From assembly GCA_050011775.1 (NCBI GenBank), contig JBEKIL010000003.1, positions 62,001-126,000 on the forward strand: a stretch of 64,000 nt of DNA, read 5' to 3'. Of this stretch, positions 1 to 8,420 are shown one piece after another; within the stretch, counting starts at the first letter, position 1; every line of letters begins with the position of its first letter. The notes under the pieces were generated by a model. The model did not search any database and was not told the DNA's origin. It saw only the letters and a list, made by a program, of their open reading frames with translations. The translations under genes and the position numbers were made by a program. This stretch comes from CAVZMI01 sp050011775 (GTDB lineage Bacteria; Bacteroidota; Ignavibacteria; UBA10030; CAVZMI01).

Positions 1-618
1 CAGACTGGGGATTCCATTGAATACCGGGATGAAATAATAACGAAAACTTACTCCCATGATGTTTACCTTATCACTCCCGAAAAACGCTCCGCCTCCGATA
101 TAAGCATTGAACGTGTAGTGCGCCTGAGCATAACTCAGACTGCTGAAGAATTCCTTTTCATAAGGGCTTGAGAGAACAATTGCAGGTCCGATTCCTCCGG
201 ATATATAAGGACGGAAAGTGTCGAGGATATCATCTTCAAAGAGTCTGTACTGAATACCGACAGTCAACGGAAATACAAGGAATCGGTTCACTTTTCCGGG
301 GACATAGGATTGATACGTGTATGGATCATAGTACTCAACTTCCTGATCATCTTTTGCTTCTGAGATTGCCAGCGATATAAATCCCTGAAAGGTACGGCTA
401 TATTCCTTACGAAGGAAAAAGCCGAGGCCAAATCCATTATTTGAAAAAAGAATATCGAGTCCATATATATTCGTGTACGATGATGTATCCGTCGTGATGA
501 GAGGATTATTAGGATTGGCAAACACCATCGTCGAGTCTGGACGCCGGGCATTTGAAGGAGTCGTGCTTCCAATGGCTCCAAGTAAGATCAGAAATCCTGT
601 TACTATCAGTTTTCGCAT
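1..618 (-). CDS. Outer-membrane beta-barrel-like protein, partial (C-terminus outside window)
   Basis: The frame is open from the ATG at 618 to the window edge, 206 codons with no stop. The N-terminus (MRKLIVTGFLILLGAIGS) is a typical signal peptide. The rest alternates polar and aromatic residues in short strands with Gly-rich turns, as in small outer-membrane beta-barrels of the OmpW/OmpA-barrel kind (for example YISGGIGPAIVLS and YIGGGAFFGS). It starts 20 bases after the rlmI stop, so the two are probably co-transcribed. The family is not certain. The call of an exported barrel protein rests on the signal peptide and the strand pattern only. Confidence 0.6.
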   Translation of the reverse strand, partial: MRKLIVTGFLILLGAIGSTTPSNARRPDSTMVFANPNNPLITTDTSSYTNIYGLDILFSNNGFGLGFFLRKEYSRTFQGFISLAISEAKDDQEVEYYDPYTYQSYVPGKVNRFLVFPLTVGIQYRLFEDDILDTFRPYISGGIGPAIVLSSPYEKEFFSSLSYAQAHYTFNAYIGGGAFFGSDKVNIMGVSFRYYFIPVFNGIPSL

Positions 619-638
619 TTTGTTTTTCTCGAATTCTC

Positions 639-1811
639 TTATAGGATTCTAAAAATTCCGAATTTTAAATACTGTGTCTCAGGCATTGCCGGGAGCACCG
701 GATGGTCGGGAGCCGCTCCATGCCATTCAAGGAGTTGGATTTGCCGTCCGGCAGCAACCGCACTCTCCTTGATAATATCCATAAAAGTCTCCTCTGTAAT
801 ATGGTGAGAACATGAGGAAGTTGCAAGTATCCCTCCTTGTGATAAAATTTTCATCGCATTCGTATTGATCTCAGCATAGCCCCGTTTGGCCGTATTGACG
901 GTTTTTCGGCTCTTTGTGAATGACGGGGGATCGAGAACAACAACACCAAATGACCGACCTTGATCGATAAAATTTCTAAGTGCTTCGAATACGTTGTCAA
1001 TATGGAATGTGCATCGGGTGCTGAACCCATTTGTTTCCGCGTTCATCCTCGCACGCGTAATTGCGCTGTCCGAGCTGTCTACCCCCTCTATATTTGATGC
1101 TCCGGCAGCGGCGGCGTTTAATGCGAATCCACCGTCGTTACAAAAGCAATCGAGTACCGTTGATCCTTCCGTATATTTTCGAAGACTTTTTCGATTTTCG
1201 CGCTGATCAAGGTAAAAACCCGTCTTTTGTCCTTCTAACACGTCAATGGCGTATTTAATTCCATCAATATCGATTGTTGTGGATGATTCCGCACCATACA
1301 GCATCCCGGCGCGGGCCGGTAGCTCTTCGAGTGTCCGTAACGCCGATTCATTCCTTTCAACAATTGCCTGCGGTTGTAACATTCCGATAAGGATCTTGAC
1401 TATTTGATCGAGCCATTGATCTATACCAGCAGAAAAAGTCTGGATTGAAAAGAGCTTGTTGAACCTGTCGATGATCAATCCGGGGAGGAAATCGCTTTCC
1501 CCGTGGACCAGCCGGTACGTGTTCGATGCCGGATAGATTTTTTTGCGGAGCGAGAGAGCCGAGGAAATTCGCTGCGTGAAGAGAGCGGGAGTAATTTCCT
1601 CATCAATCCGTGTGACGAGCCGGACAGTTATTAATGAATGGGGATGATAAAAACCCCGCCCGATAAATTTTCCGTCGATTCGGCGGACATCAACCACATC
1701 ACCTACCACCGGACTTCCTTCAATGGAATGAATCTCATTGCTGAAAACCCAGAGATGGCCGGCTAGCAGGCGGGCATCATGGCCTTTCTTTAGTAAAACA
1801 CGCTTTGTCAG
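639..1811 (-). CDS. rlmI: Class I rRNA methyltransferase, RlmI-like (23S rRNA m5C), with N-terminal PUA domain
   Basis: SAM-dependent cytosine-C5 methyltransferase of the RlmI/YccW family. Visible parts are an N-terminal PUA domain (KRVLLKKGHDARLLAGHLWVF), a SAM-binding fold around VLDCFCNDGGFALNAA, motif IV DPPSF, the CSHH motif and the family C-terminus PDHPV...ETQYLKFGIFRI. The first standard start in frame is GTG at 1709, but that would cut the PUA domain. The frame stays open upstream to a TAA at 1836-1838, and the conserved PUA sequence continues to a CTG codon at 1811-1809, preceded by GGAGG (4-base spacing). This start gives 390 residues, close to the roughly 396 of E. coli RlmI. The function is well supported. 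The CTG start is an inference. Confidence 0.85.
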   Translation of the reverse strand: MTKRVLLKKGHDARLLAGHLWVFSNEIHSIEGSPVVGDVVDVRRIDGKFIGRGFYHPHSLITVRLVTRIDEEITPALFTQRISSALSLRKKIYPASNTYRLVHGESDFLPGLIIDRFNKLFSIQTFSAGIDQWLDQIVKILIGMLQPQAIVERNESALRTLEELPARAGMLYGAESSTTIDIDGIKYAIDVLEGQKTGFYLDQRENRKSLRKYTEGSTVLDCFCNDGGFALNAAAAGASNIEGVDSSDSAITRARMNAETNGFSTRCTFHIDNVFEALRNFIDQGRSFGVVVLDPPSFTKSRKTVNTAKRGYAEINTNAMKILSQGGILATSSCSHHITEETFMDIIKESAVAAGRQIQLLEWHGAAPDHPVLPAMPETQYLKFGIFRIL

Positions 1812-1826
1812 AAAACCTCCAGAAAC

Positions 1827-1946
1827 AGGTTGAGGTTAAGGTCGAGATTAAGATAAAGGAAAAATTAAAAAGGAAAAAGGAAAAAATTTACTGCCCCATC
1901 TCAGCCTCAACCATTGACCTTAACCTCGATCTTTCTCTTTACTTCT
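1827..1946. repeat. Degenerate GAGGTTAAGGTC-type intergenic repeat with inverted copy
   Basis: This AT-rich intergenic block holds GAGGTTAAGGTC at 1832-1843 and its exact reverse complement at 1916-1927. A second pair, GGTTGAGG (1828-1835) and CCTCAACC (1905-1912), overlaps it. A purine-rich stretch of AAGGAAAAA units lies between them. It sits between the divergent rlmI and HAD genes. No protein is encoded. Confidence 0.6.
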
Positions 1947-1953
1947 CAACTCC

Positions 1954-1982
1954 TTGTACCTCGACTTGCCCTTTCGTATATT
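1954..1982 (+). promoter_or_regulatory. Sigma70-like promoter for the HAD-GT-C-Gfo/Idh genes
   Basis: TTGTAC at 1954-1959, a 17-base spacer, then TATATT at 1977-1982, about 30 bases before the ATG at 2013. GAGGG just before the ATG serves as ribosome binding site. The same TATATT -10 box recurs at other promoters in the window. Confidence 0.5.
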
Positions 1983-2012
1983 TAAGATATTTTAACTACT
2001 AATGAGGGCTGA

Positions 2013-2669
2013 ATGAACAAACTGCGGTGCGTTATTTTTGACGTTGACGGGACGCTGGCACAGACGAACAAGCTCATTTTCGACACTTTCAACCACATAG
2101 CGCAAAAATATCTTCATAAAACATTTTCTGAACCGGAAATAATAGCGCTCTTCGGTCCACCGGAGGAAGTATGCATCGAGAAGATGCTCGGCAAAGAAAT
2201 TGCGGCGGCGGCATGTGAAGATTATTATGCATACTATGCAGAACAGCATGCCTCTCTTGCCCCTCTGTATCCCGGTGTTGTTGAGATGCTCGAGCATCTT
2301 AAGAAACGAGGAATGATACTGGCAGTGTTCACGGGGAAAGGAATTCGAACGACAACGATTACACTCGAGCTATCAGGTATACTCAAACATTTCGATATGC
2401 TCGTTACGGGTTCCGATGTCGTCAATCATAAGCCTTCCTCGGAAGGGATTTCCAAAATCATGGAGAAGTACGATCTGAGTAATGAAGAAGTATTAATGGT
2501 TGGCGATTCAGTTGCTGATATGAAGGCAGCGCATTCCGTTGGAGTAAAAACGGCTGCCGTTGTATGGGATTCGTATATGAAACCGCAGGTACTGGCATTG
2601 CAGCCCGATCTGGTTTTTTATTCTGCTGAGGAACTTCTTATATGGATTAAAGACACGTTTCCTTTATGA
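2013..2669 (+). CDS. HAD-superfamily hydrolase, phosphoglycolate phosphatase-like
   Basis: A haloacid-dehalogenase phosphatase of 218 residues with all four motifs: FDVDGT (nucleophile D10 and acid D12), VFTGKG, the lysine in VNHKPSS, and MVGDSVADM with the metal-binding Asp. A helical cap follows motif I, as in Gph/PpaX enzymes, which hydrolyse small phosphate esters such as phosphoglycolate or pyrophosphate. The exact substrate cannot be read from sequence. Its TGA overlaps the ATG of the next gene (ATGA at 2666-2669), so translation is probably coupled. Confidence 0.85.
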   Translation: MNKLRCVIFDVDGTLAQTNKLIFDTFNHIAQKYLHKTFSEPEIIALFGPPEEVCIEKMLGKEIAAAACEDYYAYYAEQHASLAPLYPGVVEMLEHLKKRGMILAVFTGKGIRTTTITLELSGILKHFDMLVTGSDVVNHKPSSEGISKIMEKYDLSNEEVLMVGDSVADMKAAHSVGVKTAAVVWDSYMKPQVLALQPDLVFYSAEELLIWIKDTFPL

Positions 2670-4204
2670 ATACAATGATCGAAGAACCCGAATATACACC
2701 ATCGCAAAAACGGCTTTTTGTTTTTGGACTTGCCGCCATCGTACTGGTTTTTTATGGCGCATCGATAGCTCATTTTTATTACACACCGGATGAAACGTAT
2801 GTTTATCTTCAGTATGGCCGGAATATTGCACATGGCGATGGATTTTCTTTTAATCCGCATGAACCGGCGTACGGCGTGACGAGCCCACTCTGGACGCTTC
2901 TGATTGCTTGCGAGAACTTTTTTTCGATCGACGTCGTGCTCGGTACCAAGGCGCTCGATCTATTTATTGCATCTCTTGGGCTGATTGTTTTTTTCATGCT
3001 GGCAATTGAAATACTCCGTCATAGAATTCTTGCGCTTCTGGCAACGCTCGCTTTCTCTATGAATGTATCATTCCTTCAGTGGTCGTCGAGCGGACTGGAA
3101 ACTTCGCTCGCTGTATTTTTGGCATTACTAGCTGCCTGGTATTGCATGCGGAACGAGTACGTCATCGGCTCCGTCATCGCAGGATTGCTGTCACTCGTCA
3201 GACCGGAGGCGATACTCTTCATCGTTATTATCATTGCCGATATCTTTTTCAATACCGTTGAGCGGCGGCGGGCTATTAAAACAGTCGGCTTATCACTTCT
3301 TGCATTTTGTCTTGTCATCCTTCCCTGGTATATTTTTGCGCTCCGAACATTCGGAACGGTGCTTTCGAATTCTTTTTTTGCGGATGGGAGTACTGCCGGA
3401 AGCCTTCGGGGATTAATAGCTTTTACCGCATACATTGGTGCATCGGATGCCGTCACTGCTGTGTTCTTTTTAATCGGACTTATCATCGCAGTCCGAAAAA
3501 GTCGGAACCAGATGGCATCTGAACGAACTGAATTGCGGATGCTTGTGCTGCCCGCCGGCTGGGTCATTATATTGTCGGTATTTTTTCTGAGTTGCGGGAC
3601 AGCTATTGCTCAGCGCTCGCTGCTGCTGATCATTCCTTTTATCACGATACTAGGATTCTGGGGGATGAAAAAAATTCATGAAGAATATAATTTGTTTCAA
3701 AGACTCGATTATAATATCTTTATTATTTTGACGGCGATAATTTTGATCCAGAACCAATTCGTCTATCGCCACTCTATTCAGCCGTATATGCGAGATATCG
3801 CCCAGGGGACCGAGGATGTATTTCAGTACATCGCCTCATGGCTCGAGACCAACACATCGACGGATGCAATAGTCACGGTTCCGGATGCCGGCGTCATCGG
3901 CTATTATTCGCATAGGAAAATATGCGATCCAATGGGAGTGGTTACACCTGAAATGATAAAGCTCAGACATCAGGGATATGGCTACAACGACATTATGTTA
4001 AAAAGACTTTATTTTTCATCATGTATTCCCGATTATGTTATCGATCGGGCTTCTGTGGCGGAGCGCCTTATGGACGAGGATCTCGTCCCGCTTTTTCATC
4101 GTGCATTTTACGGGATGAGGACATCAGACTTTCATGTAATATATTATACTGTATATAGGGTACGGCATAACGCTCAACCGAAAGCATTTCTGAAAAATGA
4201 GTAA
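2666..4204 (+). CDS. Polytopic membrane glycosyltransferase, GT-C fold (ArnT/PMT-like)
   Basis: A 512-residue integral membrane protein with roughly ten or more hydrophobic helices. After the first helix comes TPDETYVYLQYGRNIAHGDG, which matches the first-loop acidic motif and surrounding pattern of GT-C enzymes that move sugars or aminoarabinose from polyprenyl-phosphate donors. The last 150 residues are soluble and include DAGVIGYYSHRKICDPMGVV, often seen in bacterial GT39/DUF2029-type proteins. It overlaps the HAD gene by 4 bases and lies 9 bases before an oxidoreductase, hinting at a surface-glycan role. Donor and acceptor are unknown. Confidence 0.65.
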   Translation: MNTMIEEPEYTPSQKRLFVFGLAAIVLVFYGASIAHFYYTPDETYVYLQYGRNIAHGDGFSFNPHEPAYGVTSPLWTLLIACENFFSIDVVLGTKALDLFIASLGLIVFFMLAIEILRHRILALLATLAFSMNVSFLQWSSSGLETSLAVFLALLAAWYCMRNEYVIGSVIAGLLSLVRPEAILFIVIIIADIFFNTVERRRAIKTVGLSLLAFCLVILPWYIFALRTFGTVLSNSFFADGSTAGSLRGLIAFTAYIGASDAVTAVFFLIGLIIAVRKSRNQMASERTELRMLVLPAGWVIILSVFFLSCGTAIAQRSLLLIIPFITILGFWGMKKIHEEYNLFQRLDYNIFIILTAIILIQNQFVYRHSIQPYMRDIAQGTEDVFQYIASWLETNTSTDAIVTVPDAGVIGYYSHRKICDPMGVVTPEMIKLRHQGYGYNDIMLKRLYFSSCIPDYVIDRASVAERLMDEDLVPLFHRAFYGMRTSDFHVIYYTVYRVRHNAQPKAFLKNE

Positions 4205-4213
4205 GGTGTTTTT

Positions 4214-5233
4214 ATGGACGGCAAAGTAAAAGTCGGCGTTATCGGAGTAGGGCATCTAGGTTCCCTTCACGCAAAAATGTATTCGTCGATTAAGAACGCA
4301 GAATTTATCGGTGTCTATGACATCAATACAGAGCGGGCTTGGTCTGTGGCAAAAGAATTCCGGGTACGCTCATTTGCGACAATCGACGAATTATACGCTG
4401 CTGTAAATGCAGTTAGTATTGCGACTCCGACCTCAACGCATTCGGATATCGCTCTGCAAGCGCTCAGGAAAGGACTTCATCTATTTATTGAAAAACCGAT
4501 CACGAAGACCGTGAAGGAAGCCGAATTGCTAATCGCCGAATCCGAACGTACAAAGAAGAAAGTTCAAATCGGGCATATTGAACGATTCAATCCTGCTATT
4601 CTTTCTGTAGGACATATGAATCTTGATCCTCTATTCATCGAGTCGCACCGTATGGCACAATTCAAACCACGCGGGACCGATGTCGCAGTCGTACTTGATC
4701 TGATGATTCACGATATTGATATTATACTCAGCCTTGTGAAAGCTCCGGTCGAGAAAATCGATGCAAGCGGTGTCGGTATTGTGTCGGAAAACATCGATAT
4801 CGCAAACGCACGAATCCAGTTTGCGAACGGCTGCGTCGCGAATGTAACGGCAAGCCGGATTTCGCAGCGCGCAATGAGGAAGATGCGGCTCTTCCAGAGT
4901 AATGCTTATATTTCGATCGATTTCTCCGGAGGGACTGCGGAGGTATTCCGCCTTGTCGATTCGAAGGATCGCTCCGTAAAAGCAACCAGACTTCTTGGAC
5001 AGATCGATTCTGGACCGGTTAAAAGAAACATTGTCTATGAGCGGCCAAAGCCAAAAAAAGTGAATGCATTGCAGTATGAACTCGAACTTTTTCTTCAGTC
5101 AATACTTGATGATACAGTGCCTGTGGTGAGTGCACAAGACGGAAAACGGGCGCTTGAAGTCGCACAGGAAATTATAGCGACAATTGAAAAACAACAACAA
5201 AAATATAGAAAAGTCATTGATCAAGTAAGCTGA
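4214..5233 (+). CDS. Gfo/Idh/MocA family NAD(P)-dependent oxidoreductase
   Basis: 339 residues. The N-terminal Rossmann fold shows VGVIGVGHLGSLHA (residues 7-20). EKP at 93-95 supplies the family's conserved Lys. The C-terminal domain has GHIERFNPA (120-128) and DLMIHDIDIIL, whose D162 and H166 fit the usual catalytic or substrate positions. Members oxidise or reduce sugars, often nucleotide sugars. The nearby GT-C gene supports glycan metabolism, but the substrate is not shown. Confidence 0.85.
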   Translation: MDGKVKVGVIGVGHLGSLHAKMYSSIKNAEFIGVYDINTERAWSVAKEFRVRSFATIDELYAAVNAVSIATPTSTHSDIALQALRKGLHLFIEKPITKTVKEAELLIAESERTKKKVQIGHIERFNPAILSVGHMNLDPLFIESHRMAQFKPRGTDVAVVLDLMIHDIDIILSLVKAPVEKIDASGVGIVSENIDIANARIQFANGCVANVTASRISQRAMRKMRLFQSNAYISIDFSGGTAEVFRLVDSKDRSVKATRLLGQIDSGPVKRNIVYERPKPKKVNALQYELELFLQSILDDTVPVVSAQDGKRALEVAQEIIATIEKQQQKYRKVIDQVS

Positions 5234-5292
5234 TGAAATATTTTCTCCAAGTATTCTGTACTCGCGGTTTTAATATGGTTACCTCGATACTT

Positions 5293-5341
5293 GTCCTGAG
5301 CTAGTCGAAGGACGTCCTGTTCCACTATCGCGTAACAGGAC
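5293..5341. repeat. REP-like palindromes downstream of the Gfo/Idh gene
   Basis: Two adjoining hairpins. The first is GTCCT (5293-5297) with AGGAC (5309-5313) around TGAGCTAGTCGA. Its core resembles the extragenic palindrome TGAGCTTGTCGAAGG seen in many bacterial genomes. The second is a perfect 8-bp stem, GTCCTGTT (5314-5321) with AACAGGAC (5334-5341). They may also act as a weak transcript end; there is no T-run. Confidence 0.55.
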
Positions 5342-5412
5342 TACTCGGTAACCCGGCTGTTGAAAAAAAAGCATTACATCACTGACAAGTTCCGTAGGGC
5401 GCAAGACCTTAA

Positions 5413-5432
5413 CCCACGGCGTAAGCCGTGGG
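5413..5432 (+). promoter_or_regulatory. Hairpin with GTAA loop touching the ribosome binding site of the CCA/poly(A) polymerase gene
   Basis: CCCACGGC (5413-5420), GTAA loop, GCCGTGGG (5425-5432): a perfect 8-bp stem with a GNRA-type tetraloop. GGAG of the ribosome binding site lies at 5432-5435 and the ATG at 5443, so the 3' arm ends on the first base of the site. It could hinder or present the site to ribosomes. It could equally be just another dispersed palindrome. Confidence 0.5.
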
Positions 5433-5442
5433 GAGAAGCATC

Positions 5443-6897
5443 ATGAACGAAAAACCTGAAATATTATCTCTCTCCGACCCGATTCTGAAACGTGTCGGCG
5501 CTCTCGCGGATGAACTCGGAATCGAAGCATTTGTCGTCGGCGGATATATCCGAGATCTGCTTCTCGGAAGAGAGGTCAAAGATATCGATATTGTTGTAGT
5601 TGGTGATGGGATCGTTTTTGCGAAAAACGCCGCCTCGATATTGAAACGTAAAAACATTATCGTCTATGAAAAATTTGGTACGGCGATGCTGCCGCTGGAT
5701 GATCGCATTATAGAATTTGTAGGTGCACGGAAAGAGAGTTACAGTGAATCGTCACGAAAGCCCGATGTCGAGGGAGGGAGTCTCGCAGATGATCTCGCAC
5801 GACGTGATTTCACCGTCAATGCACTTGCAGCATCACTCAATGAATCACGGTATGGCGAGGTCGAGGATCCATTTGACGGTAAAAGCGACATTGAACGTAA
5901 AATACTCCGCACTCCACTCGAACCAATGCAGACCTTTGGTGACGACCCACTACGGATGATGAGGGCCGTCAGGTTCGCAGCACAGCTCGGATTTTCGATT
6001 GACTTAGAGACCTTTGCTGCAATCGCGAAAATGACAGACCGCATTACAATCGTTTCGCAGGAACGCATCACCGACGAATTTTTAAAACTCATGAAGAGCG
6101 AACGGCCTTCACTGGGTCTCAAATTAATGTGCGAGAGCGGATTGATGAAGATCGTTCTTCCCGAGGTTGCTGCAATGGCGGGAGTGGATCAGCGGGACGA
6201 CATTGGTACGAGCCCCGACGATGGACGGAAATATTATCACAAGGATGTATTGCTTCATACGCTTAAGGTAGTCGATAATATCAGTGCCGTGACGGACAAT
6301 GTCTGGCTCCGATTTGCCGCTTTGGTTCATGATATTGCAAAACCGCGTACGAAGATGTTCCGCGAGAGGATCGGATGGTCGTTTTATGGACATGAAGAAA
6401 TCGGCGCACGGATGCAAAAGGGAATTTTCCATCGTCTGAGGTTACCGCTCGAACCGCTTTCCTACGTCGAAAAACTTGTACGGCTTCACCTGCGTCCGAT
6501 GGCACTCGTCGACGACGGTGTGACGGATGCTGCCGTGCGTCGGCTTCTCTTCGAAGCGGGGAATGAAGTCGATGATCTTATGATTCTCTGTAAAGCGGAT
6601 ATCACGTCAAAAAACCCGACGCTGGTGACGCAATACACCGCCAATTACGACCGGGTCTATGCGAAGATGAGAGAGGTCGAAGAGAAAGATCGGATTAGGA
6701 ACTGGCAGCCGCCGGTGAAAGGCGATGAGATTATGCAGGTTTGTGGTCTTGCACCAGGTCCTATTATCGGAAAACTCAAGACAGCAATTGAGAATGCGAT
6801 TCTTGACGGGGAAATTCCCAATGAGCATGATGCTGCCCTAGAATTTCTACTGAGAATCAAAGATACAATTCTCAACTCCGATTCCTACGGACAGTAG
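5443..6897 (+). CDS. CCA tRNA nucleotidyltransferase / poly(A) polymerase family with HD domain
   Basis: 484 residues. Class II nucleotidyltransferase head: VVGGYIRDLLLGRE (31-44), KDIDIV with metal-binding D47 and D49, RRDFTVNALA (120-129). An HD phosphohydrolase domain follows, with H266, H272, HD at 296-297 and H317. This architecture fits enzymes that add CCA to tRNA 3' ends, or poly(A) polymerases. None of the tRNA genes in this window encodes CCA, so a CCA-adding enzyme is needed. The ATG at 5443 has GGAG 7 bases upstream. An in-frame GTG at 5428 lies inside a hairpin and is less likely. Confidence 0.85.
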   Translation: MNEKPEILSLSDPILKRVGALADELGIEAFVVGGYIRDLLLGREVKDIDIVVVGDGIVFAKNAASILKRKNIIVYEKFGTAMLPLDDRIIEFVGARKESYSESSRKPDVEGGSLADDLARRDFTVNALAASLNESRYGEVEDPFDGKSDIERKILRTPLEPMQTFGDDPLRMMRAVRFAAQLGFSIDLETFAAIAKMTDRITIVSQERITDEFLKLMKSERPSLGLKLMCESGLMKIVLPEVAAMAGVDQRDDIGTSPDDGRKYYHKDVLLHTLKVVDNISAVTDNVWLRFAALVHDIAKPRTKMFRERIGWSFYGHEEIGARMQKGIFHRLRLPLEPLSYVEKLVRLHLRPMALVDDGVTDAAVRRLLFEAGNEVDDLMILCKADITSKNPTLVTQYTANYDRVYAKMREVEEKDRIRNWQPPVKGDEIMQVCGLAPGPIIGKLKTAIENAILDGEIPNEHDAALEFLLRIKDTILNSDSYGQ

Positions 6898-6958
6898 AGA
6901 ATCATTAATCGATGATGAGTTCGCCGTTGGAATAAGTGTAGGACCATGGATTGTTACA

Positions 6959-6986
6959 TTGTTTTAAGCACGATTTTTCGTATATT
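6959..6986 (+). promoter_or_regulatory. Sigma70-like promoter of the efflux operon
   Basis: TTGTTT at 6959-6964, 16-base spacer, TATATT at 6981-6986. It lies 75 bases upstream of the tolC-like ATG at 7062 and is the only good candidate in the 164-base gap. Confidence 0.5.
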
Positions 6987-7061
6987 ATTGTTTTACGCGA
7001 AACATTTCCCTCATAACTGCGTTAATTATAGAAGAATTTCATTCTACCGGAGAAAAATTTT

Positions 7062-8402
7062 ATGAAATCTATGCTTCGCGGTACATTTATCCTGTTTTTC
7101 ATAGTATCATTTTCTTTTGCACAGGAGACAACACGGGTGGTTTCGATTGATGCCGCCGTACAAATAGCTCTTGAACGTAATCTGGGTGTCATTCAACAAA
7201 AGAATGTTGCCGACGGTCAAGAAAGCAATGTAAGAGCAGCCTATGGGGCACTTCTCCCCTCGGTCGGTGCGAATGGTTCATGGAGTCGATCACAGTCGCA
7301 CACGGAGAACCAATTTCTCAATGGTATTGCAGTACCTTTAGCGAACACATCGACGAGCAATTACTTTCGGACGGCAGTGAGTGCCGATATGACGCTTTTC
7401 AATGGTTTTGAAAATACCTCGAATGTAAATCGGGCAACATCAAATGCCGTCGCAGCCGAGCAAAATCTATATCGTGTCAGACAGAGCACGGTCTTTCAGG
7501 CTCAATCGCTTTATCTTAATATCCTGCGAAATGATGATCTTGTAGGAGTCAGTGAAGATAATCTGAAGCGCAGTCAACGCCAGCTCGATCAGATCGTTGA
7601 AATGAATCGCCTCGGCGCAAGAGCGATTGCGGATGTATATCGCCAGCAATATCAAGTCGGAAATGATGAACTGGTGCTGATACAGGCACGGAATAATTTT
7701 GAAAAGGCGAAAGCTGATCTCATTCTTTTTCTCGGATTGAATGCGAATGACAACTATCAATTTTCTGATCCGACGATAAAAGCAGAAGTAGATACTGCCG
7801 AATTTACTTTATTGAATGCACAATATAAAGACTTTCAAGCGCTTACTCAGCAGGCGCTCTCACTTCGCCCGGACTATAAGAGTGCTATTGAAGAAATGAA
7901 TGCCGCCAGCTCTAGCATTACAATGGCTCAGAGCGGATACTTTCCCACTGTCAACGGTTCGGTATCATATGGATTAAGCGCCTCTGAAATAAATAAACTC
8001 AATGATAACCGTACACTCTCGTGGGGGATCAATGTTTCGCTTCCGCTCTTTAATGGATTTCAGACTGATAACCAGGTTCAGACAGCGCGGGTATCGTACA
8101 AAAACGCCGAAGCACAAATGATGCAGACAGAGCGGTCGGTTCAGGTGGACATTAAAAAAGCATTACTCGATCTGGATGCCGCTATGAAACAGGTGGATGT
8201 GTCACAAAAAAATGTACGCTCGGCAGATGAAGATCGAAAAATTCAGGAGGAGAAATATCGGCTGGGTGCGAGCACGCTACTGGATCTTTTGACTGCGAAT
8301 GCGAATTATTCAACAGCATTGTCGAATAAAGTAAACGCTGTCTATAATTATATAACTGCAAAGAAGAATGTAGATTTAGCGGTGGGAACAATTCCGTACT
8401 AA
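7062..8402 (+). CDS. TolC-family outer-membrane efflux protein
   Basis: 446 residues. The signal peptide ends near FSFAQ (about residue 20). Two related halves of long amphipathic helices follow, with the usual TolC repeat features: QIALERNLGVIQQKN early and a second copy near RPDYKSAIEEMNAA, then the conserved close LLDLLTANANYSTALSNKVNAVYNY. TolC proteins form the trimeric channel through the outer membrane for tripartite pumps. It begins an operon with the adaptor, ATPase and two permeases, so it most likely serves that pump. Confidence 0.9.
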   Translation: MKSMLRGTFILFFIVSFSFAQETTRVVSIDAAVQIALERNLGVIQQKNVADGQESNVRAAYGALLPSVGANGSWSRSQSHTENQFLNGIAVPLANTSTSNYFRTAVSADMTLFNGFENTSNVNRATSNAVAAEQNLYRVRQSTVFQAQSLYLNILRNDDLVGVSEDNLKRSQRQLDQIVEMNRLGARAIADVYRQQYQVGNDELVLIQARNNFEKAKADLILFLGLNANDNYQFSDPTIKAEVDTAEFTLLNAQYKDFQALTQQALSLRPDYKSAIEEMNAASSSITMAQSGYFPTVNGSVSYGLSASEINKLNDNRTLSWGINVSLPLFNGFQTDNQVQTARVSYKNAEAQMMQTERSVQVDIKKALLDLDAAMKQVDVSQKNVRSADEDRKIQEEKYRLGASTLLDLLTANANYSTALSNKVNAVYNYITAKKNVDLAVGTIPY

Positions 8403-8420
8403 TTCGATAGAAAAGGAGTA

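Noticed and set aside
288..581. 97-codon open frame on the minus strand, and a 70-codon frame at 168-380 (plus)
   Set aside because: Both lie in other frames of the partial outer-membrane protein, which has a signal peptide and an unbroken frame to the window edge.
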